From Mansonella perstans (Eukaryota > Nematoda > Chromadorea > Rhabditida > Onchocercidae): 64,000 nt of DNA. The stretch is from NCBI GenBank assembly GCA_037074765.1, contig JBAMDO010000567.1, forward strand, positions 124,001 through 188,000, read 5' to 3'. Under the pieces are notes generated by a model. That model was given only the letters and a program-made list of their open reading frames with translations. It was not told the origin of the DNA and ran no database searches. Below, one piece after another: positions 1 through 12,800 of the stretch; positions within the stretch are counted from its first letter, which is position 1, and each line of letters begins with the position of its first letter. The position numbers and the translations under genes are program-made.

Positions 1-2266
1 TAACGGCAGTTGATGAAGAGATTTTCTCCAATAGCAAGAAAAATAACAGTGAAAGGACAACTAAACAAAAGAAAAGAAAAGAAAAATAGGACTGATTACT
101 CATTCTAGATTCTGTTTAAATTTATTAATTTCAATATACATTTGTATATTTAATTCAACAATGAAAGCATCATCTGATGGCCAGAATTCACTGGATTAAC
201 AACTGCTTCATTGTAAAGCCAGCTCTCCCGAAGACTGTACCGACGTAGTTAAGTGACCTACATAAACTATCACTATATTTTCAAGTATGATGTTTTATAG
301 AGGAAACTACTTATCGTGCAAAATTCTAATTGCAATTTTTTTCTGCAACTGAAGAATTCATCGAATTTACCAAACTTACTTTAGCTCACTGAAAATTTCA
401 ATAAAATGAAAAATGGGAATTTGAATTCCAAAAAAAAAAACCTCGTAAAAACAGTAATTTATTATGTTCAGCAGCTTTAACTTATTTTTCAGATTACGGT
501 TTGTAGGGAGCATCCTGTTGTCCGAAATTATATACAAAATATGATCCAATCTCACAAATGCTTGATCAGGCTGCTACGTTTTCTTTACCCACAAGTTCTG
601 TTGTTCGTTTTTTTACATTTTAATTTATAATGAAATTATTTTTAGCTTATTCTGGTCTTTCCCTCGTTACATTTCAGAGTATTATCAGATTTTACAATTT
701 CTTGCAAATCCTTATAGGGGAATAAATAATCTTAAATACATGTAAGATTAAATATTATTCCTCCTCAAATGTTGGCCAATCGATTGGTGAGATCGATTCA
801 GCACTTTGAGGTTATGTTATTTTCATCATTTTCATTATTCATTGTCTGAAACTATTTAAATTTATGCAAATTTTTGTCACCCCGCTTAGTTGGGAGCTAT
901 TTGAAGTTTCGGTCGTTAATAATTCAATCATTGCAACCATGTGCACGAATTGCAACCATAAAGTTTCGTTTTTTGTATTTTTTTAGAAAGTATTATTATT
1001 AGTGGGAAGAAAAGTTGGAAGACTAATTTTTCCAGTATTTCATCATCTAAGTTTCATACTACAATTTTCCATCTACAAAACATCAAAAAAGTGGGAAAAT
1101 ATTATGGATTTATAGGATTCTGACAGATCTTTCCGAAATGTTCTGAGTAACAAATTTCCACAAGCTCCAGAATGTCATATCAGAACTGATCGCTCAGATC
1201 TTGAAAATTTACCGACTTCAATGTCAAAACTCAGGTATTTATTTGCAGAGAGCGATTCAATAGTCGAGTGCCTCAGAATTTTAAAACTTTATTAAAATAT
1301 AGTCGCTCCACTAACTCCAAATTGTTTGAAAATAACGTGCGGTAAATCTCATCTCTGAAGTTTAATTTCGTATTTATTTTACTTCGCAGAAGTTAGTTCT
1401 GAATAAAATTCATCTTTATTTAGATTATCATTAGATAGTATCGAAACAACTAATTGTATGATTTATCATTTAAAAATATATATATTCATATTCATTCGAT
1501 TACATTATTAAATGCATTTCATACTACGACTGGTCAAAATAATTTTTCTAAAAGCTTTTAATTTTTTTCGATTTAAGTAAGCCTGAAAGTAAATCAATTA
1601 CAAACGTTCAATTGGCTTCTTCTGATAGCAGTGCAATCAACAGCAGAGAACAGGTATGGTGGGCTTCTTTTGGCGAACTAAATTTCACCGTATGGGATGC
1701 AATTTTGAAATTTCTCATTTCAACTCTATCTTGCTGTTAGCAAATTCAAATTAACTTTTCCATAATAGCATCAGGAAAGCAGAAATAAATTTTGAAAGAC
1801 TTGTCAGCAACCGTCAAAACTCGCAAGGCATATATTATTTTACGATTTAATTTTGTCTCTAAATGAAGGATTAATTGAATAATTGGTTATTTGTGAAATT
1901 AAGAGATATTTTAGGCCAGCGTTGAAAGAACGGCTTTTGGGCAGCTTATTTCGCTATCTAAAGGTTTGCGCGTAGGATTTTTCAATTTATTTTGAAATAA
2001 ATAACATAAAATGGAAGATGGTCCAATCAATTTCTTGCAGCATCGAATGAAATCTGTACATGTGTTGGTAACGAAAATCAACAAGTAAGAGTGTAATTTC
2101 TGATATATTAAGAGTCAAAATATTTGCGATCATAAGTACTGATCATTCATTGATGAGTATTGCAATGAATTCGCTTACTATCCTTAGCAATTTCATCTTT
2201 TCAATGAACTTTGACACAAACCACTTAACATAGACTGAAGAATTGGCAAAAGTGGAACATAATAAA
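1..2266. other. Intergenic / upstream region, no gene seen
   Basis: AT-rich sequence without a convincing exon chain on either strand. It precedes the ABHD17-like gene and presumably holds its promoter and 5' leader. No repeat array or RNA gene was recognised. Confidence 0.5.
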
Positions 2267-5200
2267 ATGAAAGCATCGAAAAAATTAATTCATACATTCA
2301 AATGGACAACTAAACTATGTTATATCCTTTGTCCACCAATACCAAGTTTAATGATTCGAAAAGCTGCTTTTCTCCCACCAAAACATTGTCATTACTATTT
2401 TCTGATTGGTGGAAAGGTAAGCATTTCGTTGAAAAAAAAAACACCGAAAAATAGTTAAATGATTGATCCCAAAAAAGAAGTTAATGAAAACTTAAGAAAA
2501 TAAAAGTGCAAAATAATCAACGAAGTCTCATTGGTAGTTTGAAAATTATAAAACTCTTCTTGCATAATTTTGAGGATTTCATTTTAATTACCCGTATTTT
2601 AATTACTGTTGTACTCTGAACACTCAACATTATGGTTGTTAAAAAAATAAATGGTATCGTCTATTTGAAAAAAGTTCTTGCTCAGTGAATAAGACGTCAA
2701 TATATGCAAATCATATTGTTGAGTCTTATCAAGAAACGGAATTTAAATTATTTAAGTTAGATAAGGTGTGGAAACAAATGATCTGAGAAATTTTGGAAAG
2801 ATGTTTTTTTAAATCCTTTAAATATTTCGATTCCATTAGTACAATATTTACTTCATAAATGGTTTCTTTTACTTTAAGCTATTTTTTCCAGAAATATGCA
2901 CATGAAGTTTTGCTTTAATAGAAATGAAATTTTAGGATAACAAACGTCAACATTTCCGCGATGCAAAAAGTGCTCGAGAAAGTACTAATTTAACCATTTG
3001 CTTGCCTCACCTACTGCTGCCAAAATTTAAAAATTCCGATGTTGCTGATCAGCTGCTGCGAGTTGAGGTTGAAAATATTGAAACTATACTGTTTTAAACA
3101 TATTTTTGACCAAATTTTAGAAAACCAAATACTCGAATTTTTAATATATTCTTGTTGTTGGTTACAATGATAAATGACAATACACCTCTTAAATTATTAT
3201 CACATAGAAGTGAGAAATATCACAGTGTAAGATAGTCTAACCTTATAATGCTGTTAGCAAACTTTTTACTATTATTGTACTTTACTTAATCTAACTTTTC
3301 TTAGATGATTCATTTATTTATCGCTAAAGAAGAAGAGCTGAAAATTCGTTTTAAACAATTTTCTAACCAAAATAGGAGAAAGTTATTTACATATTTATTG
3401 CATCTCTAAAAAAGGCAAGATGAAAAGATGATCAAATTTTTCTTCAAAAAACATTATGTATTAAAATTAAATTTTGACATAAGCAGGTGCATTTAATAAC
3501 ATCAGCTAATGGCGATACTCTGATGTCACTTTACATCCGATGTGAGAGATCATATCAATGCAAAAAATCGGCACCTTATGTAATACTTTTCGCTCAGCCA
3601 AATAGTTCAGATGTTGGATCGTGCATGCTTACCGATCCCAACTTGGTAAGTTCTTCTTCATCGCATCTGTAGGAAAGATGTTAAAGTTAGAGCGGCAATG
3701 AAGGATTCTAAGTTTATGATTGAATATTTCGTGTTTAATTTCAGGTTGATATAGCAGATTTTTTGCAGTGTGATCTAATGGCATTTGATTATAGCGGTTT
3801 TGGGTTGAGTACCGGAACTCCAACAGAAAAAAAAGTTTATCAGAATATGGAGACAGTTTTTCAGTTTGTTTCGAGATATACAGAAAGCGTCTTAGGAGGA
3901 AGTGTTAGATTGCATAATAGTTGTTGGATACCAAGGACACATGATGTTTATCATTTTTCATATTAACAAACAGAAACAGTGAATTGACAAGATTTTCTGT
4001 GCAACGTTTAATTATACAACTGTAATTACCAATTAACATTTAAATAAAAGAATATCATAAAACTTTTAACTAAACCTGCAAAATGAACTTAATCAAAATG
4101 TAACCTATAATTTTTACATTTTAGATATTTAATTAAAAAAATGAAGGCACAACCAAATGAAGTAATCCTAATAGGATTCAGTATGGGCACTGCGGTTGCT
4201 ATTCATTTGGCGTCACATGAAAAAGTTCTGTTGAGTTTTTTTGTAATTATTTATTCAATTCTATGAAAATGCGTTCGAACTTTTGGAACAAAAAGATGAA
4301 AGGAGAGAGATGGATCTGGCTTTGTTCGTGTATAGAAAGGAAAGATTGTGTTTAAATTTGTTAGTTTATATTCATAATCAGAATCGCTTAGTCCATTAAC
4401 TCTTGTCTAGAAACCATTTCTGTAGAGTAGCATCTCGCGTATATATTCCAAAAGTAACAAAGCCTCGGGCACAAAAACAAATTAGAAAAGAAAACAAATT
4501 ATTCATGGATATTTAATCACTGAAACCTATGAACCATCATTTTGGGCAGGAAATGATAATTTAGAAGTGTAATACACTATTGTAGGTAGCTGGATTGGTT
4601 CTAATTGCTCCTTTTACATCAATATTACGCGTTATTAGACGGAAACCGGATAGCAAAAGGACATGCTGTTTAGATCAGTTCTCAAGGTCTGTTTTTTATA
4701 TTCATTTTACTTGGTGAATTTTACATACATTTTCATTTTGCTAGTAGTCGTCTTGAAACTATTTAATAAAATTTAGATTATCGTGAATCTGATAATTAGA
4801 AAAATGAAAATTCAAAAATGAAATTGTTTTTGAAATTATCAACAAAGCTAGAAGTATTTCCGTTTGATTTATATCAAAAGTCTAAACGAAATATTATTTG
4901 CAATTAAATTAAATCTGTTTTTAAGAATAATGGAAAGATTTGTCGATAGCATTTATCAGTTGGTTAATATTAAATAAAAAGATAACTGAAGATTTTTGAG
5001 AAGGTTGAATATTGGTATCTTTTATTAAAAGTCTTACTTTCTTATCAGTGAATTTGCCCGTAAATTAGATAAAGAATTATTATATGTTCTAATAAGTTCT
5101 ACAGCATTGATAAAGTGCCAAAAATATTTTGTCGTACACTGATTTGTCATGGAGTGAAGGATGTGATCGTTTCAATCAATCACAGTTTGGCATTGCAAAG

Positions 5201-5632
5201 TCGACTCCCAAACGCTACGAAACCTTTTTATCTTGACAGAGCTACTCATCAGGTAAAGTTGAAAAAAAAAACATTAAGTAGAAAAAAATTTGTCGGTCCT
5301 TTTGATGTTTCAAAAAAAGTTGATTGACAAGGAAGATAGAAATATTTTAGGAAAAGTTAGTTTCCAAAATTCCATTCATTCCGAAAGTATTCGAAATTTT
5401 GTAAAAGTGATGACTCCAAATTATGCAGAAAGGCTATTTAGCAAAGTTTGCGTTTCATAAATGTAATTTGAAAGTTGGGAAAGTTAAATATGAGCAATGT
5501 TTGTAGAGCATATATTGTGAACGGAAAATGTGGGATCGCGTGCAGCAGTTCTTGTTTCACGAGCTCGATAATATCAGAAAATGGAATGAGCCAGTGAAAA
5601 CGAAACGCGCATTTGTTGACTCTGTTTTTTAA
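2267..5632 (+). CDS. ABHD17: ABHD17-like serine hydrolase (alpha/beta hydrolase)
   Basis: Eight exons join in phase: 2267-2416, 2936-3067, 3487-3645, 3745-3863, 4125-4224, 4586-4686, 5105-5252, 5507-5632, giving 344 residues (human ABHD17 proteins are about 310). The N-terminus has the family pattern CPPIPSLMIRKAAFLPP with nearby cysteines. The core shows DYSGFGLSTG, the nucleophile elbow GFSMGT, the acid in HGVKDVIV and the histidine in RATHQ, so the Ser-Asp-His triad looks complete. In the family these are membrane-anchored depalmitoylases that remove acyl groups from proteins such as Ras and PSD-95. The family FSHGN oxyanion segment is replaced here by FAQPN. The start is the first ATG in frame with the CPP motif. 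The family call is firm; substrate is inferred only. Confidence 0.88.
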
Positions 5633-7634
5633 ACTTCAGTTGTAATTTTTTGAAGTTTTTTAAAGACTGAAACTTTTACTGAGCAGTTATTCCGTCATAT
5701 GTTTGCATGCTTTATGTTTGTGTAATTTCTAAGCGAAGAAGAATGCAAAAATATTTACATTCTTCTTTTTTTGCTTAGTATGCTGTGTAGGAGATGGAAG
5801 TTTCAGATGGCGCAGCCCATTAATAATTCTTAGATATGTGAGAAATTTTTTCAAAGTAAAATTCCACTCTTTTAATAACATCAAAGACAGCACAAAAATT
5901 GAATTCAGAGTCAAAATGATCAACCTTAATTTTATGGATAGTTTGATTATAATTAGAGAGATCGGCAGATTCAAAGGAAATTTTCCATACTGATCAAGGA
6001 AAGAAATAAATGGAAATATGATCGTCGTATTTTCCATAACTATTACTCGAAATGGTCGACTTCAATCAGTGCGAACAGTCTTTTGAATAATTCGAAAATT
6101 CTGTTTAAAAGCTAGAACTAATTCCAGAACTTTTTTTTTTATCATTTAAACAATAGAAACTAAAAAAATATTCATATATCATTGTAGACTAAAAAAGTGG
6201 CTAAATTGATAAAAATCGAAAATACTTATCTTTCCACTTATGAATATTATTCAGCCTGTTCCGAGTGTCTGGAAAGGTTAAAATCATTAGTTCTTTAACT
6301 AGCTGATTTTTTTTTGATAGATTTATGACACCATTAGGTTTCATTGAAGAATCATTTGCCTGATTTGTTTTCCTAAGCTTTGATTTGAAGAGAAAGATGC
6401 ATACAAGAATCAAAAAAACAAAAATAAGCCAAAGGTACTGAGTAGTATGCCTAATAATTTGTCCAAATATTTTATATGAATATAAAAATAGAAGAAATGA
6501 AGCAAAGTTTTAAGATCCATCGAATCCTACTCCTAAAACAGTCAAGAATTTATCACAAATTTATCAAGTAATTTATCACGCAACCTTAACAAGCAATATA
6601 AATACTCTTTTCAAACAGTGGGAAAATATATTAGTAGAAATTTACTGCATATGGTTAATAGTTCATTAGTATTTATATTGTGTCATTAAAAATTTATCAC
6701 TTAGTTGACCTAATTTGGATAAAAATGAACTGAAATGTTACCGAAAAAACACATAAGAGTAGACCATAACTAATACCTGTTAGATTGAAGAAGCAATTAG
6801 CGGCTAAAAGAAATGCCGAACAAAACGATTGAGTTTCGAAGTTATGTGGCAAACAGTGTAGTTTGTTTGGACTTAACTTTTCACTGAATCCATGATATAA
6901 ATTAGCAATTGATTTTATTTGCTAATAGTGTTGAATGCATTTGACCAAATTAAATAGGCTTAACTTCTTCATGACCTGAAAGAAGAAATTTCGTGCGGCA
7001 TAAAAGAGAAAAAGTTTTTGGCATTTTCGGATGTATAGATGGATCTTTGTCTGAACCTAAAATCTTATTTTTTTGAGTAGTCGTTTTCATGATGAGCTTT
7101 TTAAAAACTTCACTGCATTGCTGTCGTTGATATCATTTTCTTATAGCATCAGTAATTTTGAATTTGATGCTGAAAGGTTTCCTCATGCTCAAGCTGATTA
7201 GAGCTGACAGTGCTTTGTCTTCGGTGATACTAATAGTTAAAGGTTTATAAGATCTCCCTGATAACTCTAATAAATTAAATTAATTTGCAAATGGTTTTGA
7301 GATTCCCTGAGAAATTGTGCAATATTCAAGCTTTCTGTGGAGATAAATCTCAACATGGCGGCAAAGATAGTCAACTGTGAAGCACTCTGTAGAGCAATGC
7401 CCATGGAATTGTTACAACTTATATTTAAAGTTGCAAAAGTCAAACCTGTAATCATTGAAAGCAGAGGTTAGTTTTGTTCAGCTATATTACTCATCTATTT
7501 AAAAAATCAATTTTAGATTATCCACACTTACATATATAAATTTACCTTACAAATACTACTATGTGTTGATGAAGAGGATGAAATAGTTCAGATAACTTGA
7601 AGCGAGTCTCAACCAGTAAAGTATAAATGTTGCG
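5633..7634. other. Intergenic region, one small open frame
   Basis: No multi-exon gene could be built here. The longest-looking frames on the minus strand (5729-6037, 6201-6413) have low-complexity, AT-driven composition. A short + frame at 7355-7471 is listed separately. Confidence 0.4.
7355..7471 (+). CDS. Small open frame, doubtful
   Basis: ATG to TAG frame of 38 residues starting MAAKIVNCEALCRAMP, with more balanced codon use than its surroundings. Possible donors lie at GTAATC and GTTAGT near its end, but neither joins in phase to the zinc-finger gene that starts at 7635. It could be a lone first exon, an unannotated small peptide or chance. No family was recognised. Confidence 0.15.
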   Translation: MAAKIVNCEALCRAMPMELLQLIFKVAKVKPVIIESRG

Positions 7635-9188
7635 ATGAAACAAGAAATATTAAAAAAGTGGTCGTTCGATTCAAACTTTTATAACAGTGATCTGTATATC
7701 TGGCAATGGTTTCAGTTTGTTCATCAATCACAACTGCTATTAGCTGAACGTAAACAAAGGAAGAAAGCTGAAACGCACAAGGTTAGCATTATTCAGAATC
7801 ACCTTAAATAGTTCCAATTTTTCAAAATCTAATGTTCAGTAGTAATGTCAAAACACCTGAAATTAAAATGGCTATCATTCTCTTGCGTTCAGTTATATTT
7901 TTAATTACATCAAAGCTTTATAACAGCAGTAGAAACATAAAATCAATTACTTCATAGTAATTTCTTCATACTTCTGTTTACTACTCCTATTTTCCTATTA
8001 GCATTAAAAGGAAAAGCAAATTATAAGACATAGTATTTTCGTCGACGGTTCGATGTGAAATGGATTTGACTAAGAGGAAAATGTTACAGGTAGCAATTGT
8101 ATTGAATAAGTTCTTTACCATTAATTTCTTCATTGCTGGCTTTATCACCAAAGTGTAAATCAATACCGTGTGCTTGATGGGGTGATATCAAGATTTCTTC
8201 AAGTTCTTATCCGCTAATAGTAATGCAGATTTCAGACAGTACCATGTCAAGCTTGGGAAGATACTGGTCGCTGTAATTACGGGAAACATTGTAAATTCGC
8301 ACATGGTCCGGAAGAGTTAAGACCAGCACCGAGTGTAGAAGTAGTTAGTGTGCATTTCCTTCAGTGTATAAGAAAATCTAATTTTCATTGGTATTCATCT
8401 CCAAAGTACTTTATAGCGATGGTATTTCTTTTAGGTTTCAATTCCATTTTCATTTTGAAGAGTTATAAGATTACTTTAGTTGAGGAGATGTAGTGAAATT
8501 TTATTTTACTTTCCAGAGAGTTTTCAACAATCCTCGTTATCGCACAGCGTTGTGTATCAAATACATCACATTTGGTTACTGTCCTTATGGTGACCAGTGT
8601 CACTTCATCCATGATCCTGTGCGAGTAGACTTAGAAAAGTGTCTAGATTGGCTTTCCAGATCTTCTTTGTCATCGTCGCAGCTTTCTTCGCAAAAAACAG
8701 ATAAATACTTGGACAACACGTCTTTTTCTGGGTATTGATAAGTTCTCCCTTCTTCCCGAAAAAATAATCTACGGTGTTTTGATGACCGAGCAACACTTCA
8801 AAACTTTTTGAAAACTATCATGAGATGAAGCTGTCATGGCATCATATGTTTTAAAGTGCAATGAATGTATTTTGATGAAATGATGGCTGTTTCTAGAACC
8901 GAATCAGCAACTACGCACTTGGAAGACTCGAGAAAAAGGAGTCGCTTTGTGTTGACTTCGGAATTAAAATGTTCAAGGACGAAATCAGAATCATACTGGG
9001 ACTCAAAATCTGTGCAATCGACAAAATCAGTGCCAGAAAATGTAACTAAGGCAACGATAGAACACGACCCATTTCGAAGTGATAGAGTTTGGAATGCAGA
9101 AATTGAGCTTAAACCTTTGCAATTCAATGTATTCGATGACTTTCTCGATGTAATTAATCCCCAAAGTGTGCTTCCAAAGAAGCAGTAA
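7635..9188 (+). CDS. Tandem CCCH zinc-finger protein (TIS11/POS-1 type)
   Basis: Four exons join in phase: 7635-7781, 8236-8340, 8517-8731, 8897-9188, giving 252 residues. Two fingers have exact C-x8-C-x5-C-x3-H spacing: CQAWEDTGRCNYGKHCKFAH and CIKYITFGYCPYGDQCHFIH. Each is preceded by a TTP-like lead-in (HKTVPC and YRTALC). The linker between fingers is about 24 residues, longer than the 18 of tristetraprolin. Proteins of this class bind U-rich 3' UTR elements and control mRNA stability or translation; in nematodes many act in the germ line and early embryo (POS-1, MEX-5, OMA-1). The Ser/Lys-rich C-terminus is not recognised. An upstream ATG-TTG-CGA-TGA overlaps the start codon. Orthology to a specific worm gene is not claimed. 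Confidence 0.85.
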
Positions 9189-9845
9189 TATTGTTGTATA
9201 CTGTGTACAAGAATTTCTATTTATTGTTTTTATTTCGGCTATATTATTTTGTGAATTCATCCTCCATTAAATGCCAAACAATATCAAAAACTAGTCTTGT
9301 CGGGAAATTGAAACCCATATTTCACAAGCGACAAAATTCTAGTTTCTTCAAAATCAGCTAGGAACATGTTGAAATCATTTCACCACTTGAAAAAAGTGCA
9401 CCATTGAACATTTTGCACATTAAGGAAAACATTTAATATGCAAAGGAGGACACCAGTTAATATGCAAACTGATCCTTACAATTAATCTCGATAACTACAG
9501 AAAAACTTCATATTTAGTGCAGTATTTAGGTTATGCTTTATTTTGTTTATTGTCGATGTAAGCGATAAAACTTATCACAAGTGATAAAAGATATTTCTCG
9601 AATTGTTTCATCTTATTATCAGGCCTCTTAGTTGATTCGTTACGGTATAGACTTTAATCACTAAGAGATGAACAGAATAGAAGTCACATCACACAGTATG
9701 ATATGATGTAGCTTTAACAGCTGACTGCAAGCTATACCTTATGATGAAAACTAGTTCATCTTTTTTCTTTTGGTTGAACGGAAAACCGAAACAATATTTT
9801 ATTTAACATGACACAGCAAAACAAATTGAAAGAACAATAACAACA
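9189..9845. other. Convergent intergenic region
   Basis: 3' flanks of the CCCH gene (+) and PUM3 (-). It contains a perfect small palindrome at 9572-9587 (TTATCAC-AA-GTGATAA) and, on the minus strand, AATAAA at about 9798-9803, 43 nt beyond the PUM3 stop, a plausible poly(A) signal. No other gene is seen. Confidence 0.5.
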
Positions 9846-12800
9846 TTATTTCAATTTTTGCTTTAATATAGTGGCTCCTTTTGTGTTATACCTTTCTATT
9901 TTTGCTAAAGACAACGTATTTCTCACCAATTCTTGAGTTTGTTGAGATGCATTTTCAAGGATGTGTAGAAGTATGAAACATCCTTTGTTACATGCGAGCT
10001 GAAATTAATATTCTCATGAATGATGATGAGAAAAATCATTGCAATAAACAATAAATCTTTGCTTCAGGTATTATTCTTAGATGTATTTTAACTTGGAACT
10101 ATGAACCTGAAAATGCTACATCTAAAAATGCTAATGTAATAAAAATCTCTTAAAATGGAAACACGAACTGATATGTAAGAAAGTAGTTGAAAGAATTAGA
10201 AAAAATAAAAATTACCCATGATGATAACTGATTTCTGCACCGCTTCACAATAAAATCACCGAGCTTGACATCAAATTTCGCATCACTTTTCAACAATTTA
10301 GAAATTACAAAGTGCGCCTGGGGATGTTCAATTGGATGAAGTTGCTCTCCGTCACAAGGTATGAATTCTTGACTGCATTTTAAAGCAATTGCATCATAAC
10401 AGGCTGCACGATCTTCCGTACTCACTTCCCGATCGAAAAAATCCAAATCAGCTGAAACAGTTGAACTTTTAAAGCATATATAAAATTCTAAAAAATTTTT
10501 TTACCAAAAAAAAATTTTACATGAGTGGTTAAAACCAATTGCGTATTTGCAAGAAAATAAATGGAACAGAGTTTGTTCCAATTTTACTCGCCTCTCTTTC
10601 ATCTTCTGCTCAAAATGTAATATTGATTATAACAAAAGTATTATCATAATGAGATACAAAAAAATGAGCGAGAAAGCAACAGTGTATTTGGGATGCTTAA
10701 TTATTACAAAATTTTTGGATTTGAAGGTAAGCTCACACGATTAGCAAAAATATTGTAAATTATACGTACTTGAAGCTTCCAGCATATCCAAAATAAGTAA
10801 CGATGCACGACTCTCAAAAAGCAAAGTATCCATGTTTGCTGCAAAATAATTGCAAAATGGCTTCTGAATATATGAAAATAACTCTGCGTAACGTAATTTG
10901 GAATCCTTCTTGCTGTATGGATTAACGTCTCCCTGCAACATATAAATTCTAAGAACCATGATTTAAAATAAATTTTTCACGGAGCAAATAGCGTTCATGA
11001 AATAAACAGGAGCTCATGAAATGAATGGAAAAAATTTTTTAGTTTTTGATTTCTAACAATTCACTGCGTTTTTAAATTATTGAAGAACGGAATGATGACA
11101 GTTTAATTAATTATGAATTATGAACTGACCGCCTTGTAAATTGCAACCTGTGATGCCGAACAAAAGCGAGGATCTCTTGGATGAATTAGATGATGCATAA
11201 CTTTCACACCGTAGTTATTTTTAATAATTTCATCAATATTATTCAACAGTTCCTGGAAAGCTAGTATCATTGCATTTTTGGAGCAATTAAACTAATTAAA
11301 GAAAATGCAAATAATTAATTCCCTACCAGTATCCCTTCTTCCTTATAACGAAGCAATTATCCAGATTAATTACAAACCGGACTTTTTTTTCCTCTGCTTC
11401 AAATTTTCTATAACAGGATTAAAATACAAAAATTTTAAAAAAACAAAATAAATCAACCTTTAAAAAACATCTGTCAACCAATACTGTATCATCCACAGTA
11501 TCGAAAACAGCAATCAAAAAACGATGCGCAAACTCTTCCAAGCAAGTCTTCGCTACCAGTCCTTTGAAATTTTTCAGCATTACCTATAATTAGCGTTTAA
11601 TGCCTTAACTGAAAATAAACAGAAAGCGAAAAAACTGTCGTATTAATATAGTCAAGTTCGCATTTCTCAATTCTTTCATCGAAAAATGAGCAACCTTCCT
11701 TGACTTCGCAGCACTATGCCATAAACATTTCATTGCAACGCGTACTCCATCGTTTGTGTGTATGATCTGAAACATGGGAACTTTTTCAAAAACTTGCGGC
11801 TTAATTTTCGTAACTTCTGATCAGAATGTCTTGGAATAAAAAATATCTTTTTTCACACTTCACCACTCTTTTGTTTCTCTCTTGATATCAAGCTATATAA
11901 ACATTTGTATAACACAAATTTTCAAGTCAAATACTAATAAAATTTGTTACAAATTAAAGCAACGGCCTTGCCTGAGGAATATATAGTTTCAGTGAATCAA
12001 TTATCTCCTCCAATTGCTTGCTGTCAGCGCATTCGAAAAAATCATTCAACAAACGATGCGTCAAACTTAATTTTATTTGAGGCCTAAAAATGAACAAATA
12101 CGAATCATAAGCAGTGAATCTCCACATTCGTGAGCAGAAAAATGAAATAAAAAAGATAAATTTGAATTAAATTATTGATTTGATGACTTTGTTTAAACTG
12201 CGACACTGAAATCTAAGTCAATAATTACTTGTCCACGATATCAATGAGAATGTTTTCGAGGTATTTGACAACTGATAATTTCCTTTCCGGGAAATCATCC
12301 ATTAGTTCTTTCAGCGTACGTAATCTGTTATCAGCAGTCTAAAACATACTAAAGATTCACATTTATAACTACATAAATTTCAAAGATTAAATCAATTTCA
12401 AGATTAAATAATTAAAAATTGTCTTCGCTGTAAATAGAAATAAAAAGAGTTTTAATTATTTGAGTAAACTGCAAAAACGAGAAAAGTCCCAAACAAGAAT
12501 TAGTAACCTTGAAATAAGCGAAATCCACACCATAAAACTCAATGCTAATGTTATATCGCTGTTGTGCGTTTGCATAATCATTGTAGGCTAACTCTAAGAC
12601 TTGCGCTGCTGATGAAAGGCGAAACAACGACACACAATGACCTCGAAACGCATCAAATATTACTTGACGCTGTGTCCCAGATCTAAATCAAATTATTTGA
12701 ATATTCTTCCATTGTTAAAATATAATGAATTATTAGGAAGGAAGTTACGGCATTTCGGTTTCCAATGCTGTTAATGATAGCAAAAGGAAAGAATTCAGGT

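Noticed and set aside
8834..9127. 97-residue minus-strand frame
   Set aside because: Shadow of the last CCCH-gene exon, which joins in phase to the zinc-finger exons.
11374..11407. Possible extra PUM3 exon reading KFEAEEKKVRF
   Set aside because: It does not join in phase to the preceding exon, and skipping it gives exactly the family spacing between DDTVLV and the NYGVKV segment.
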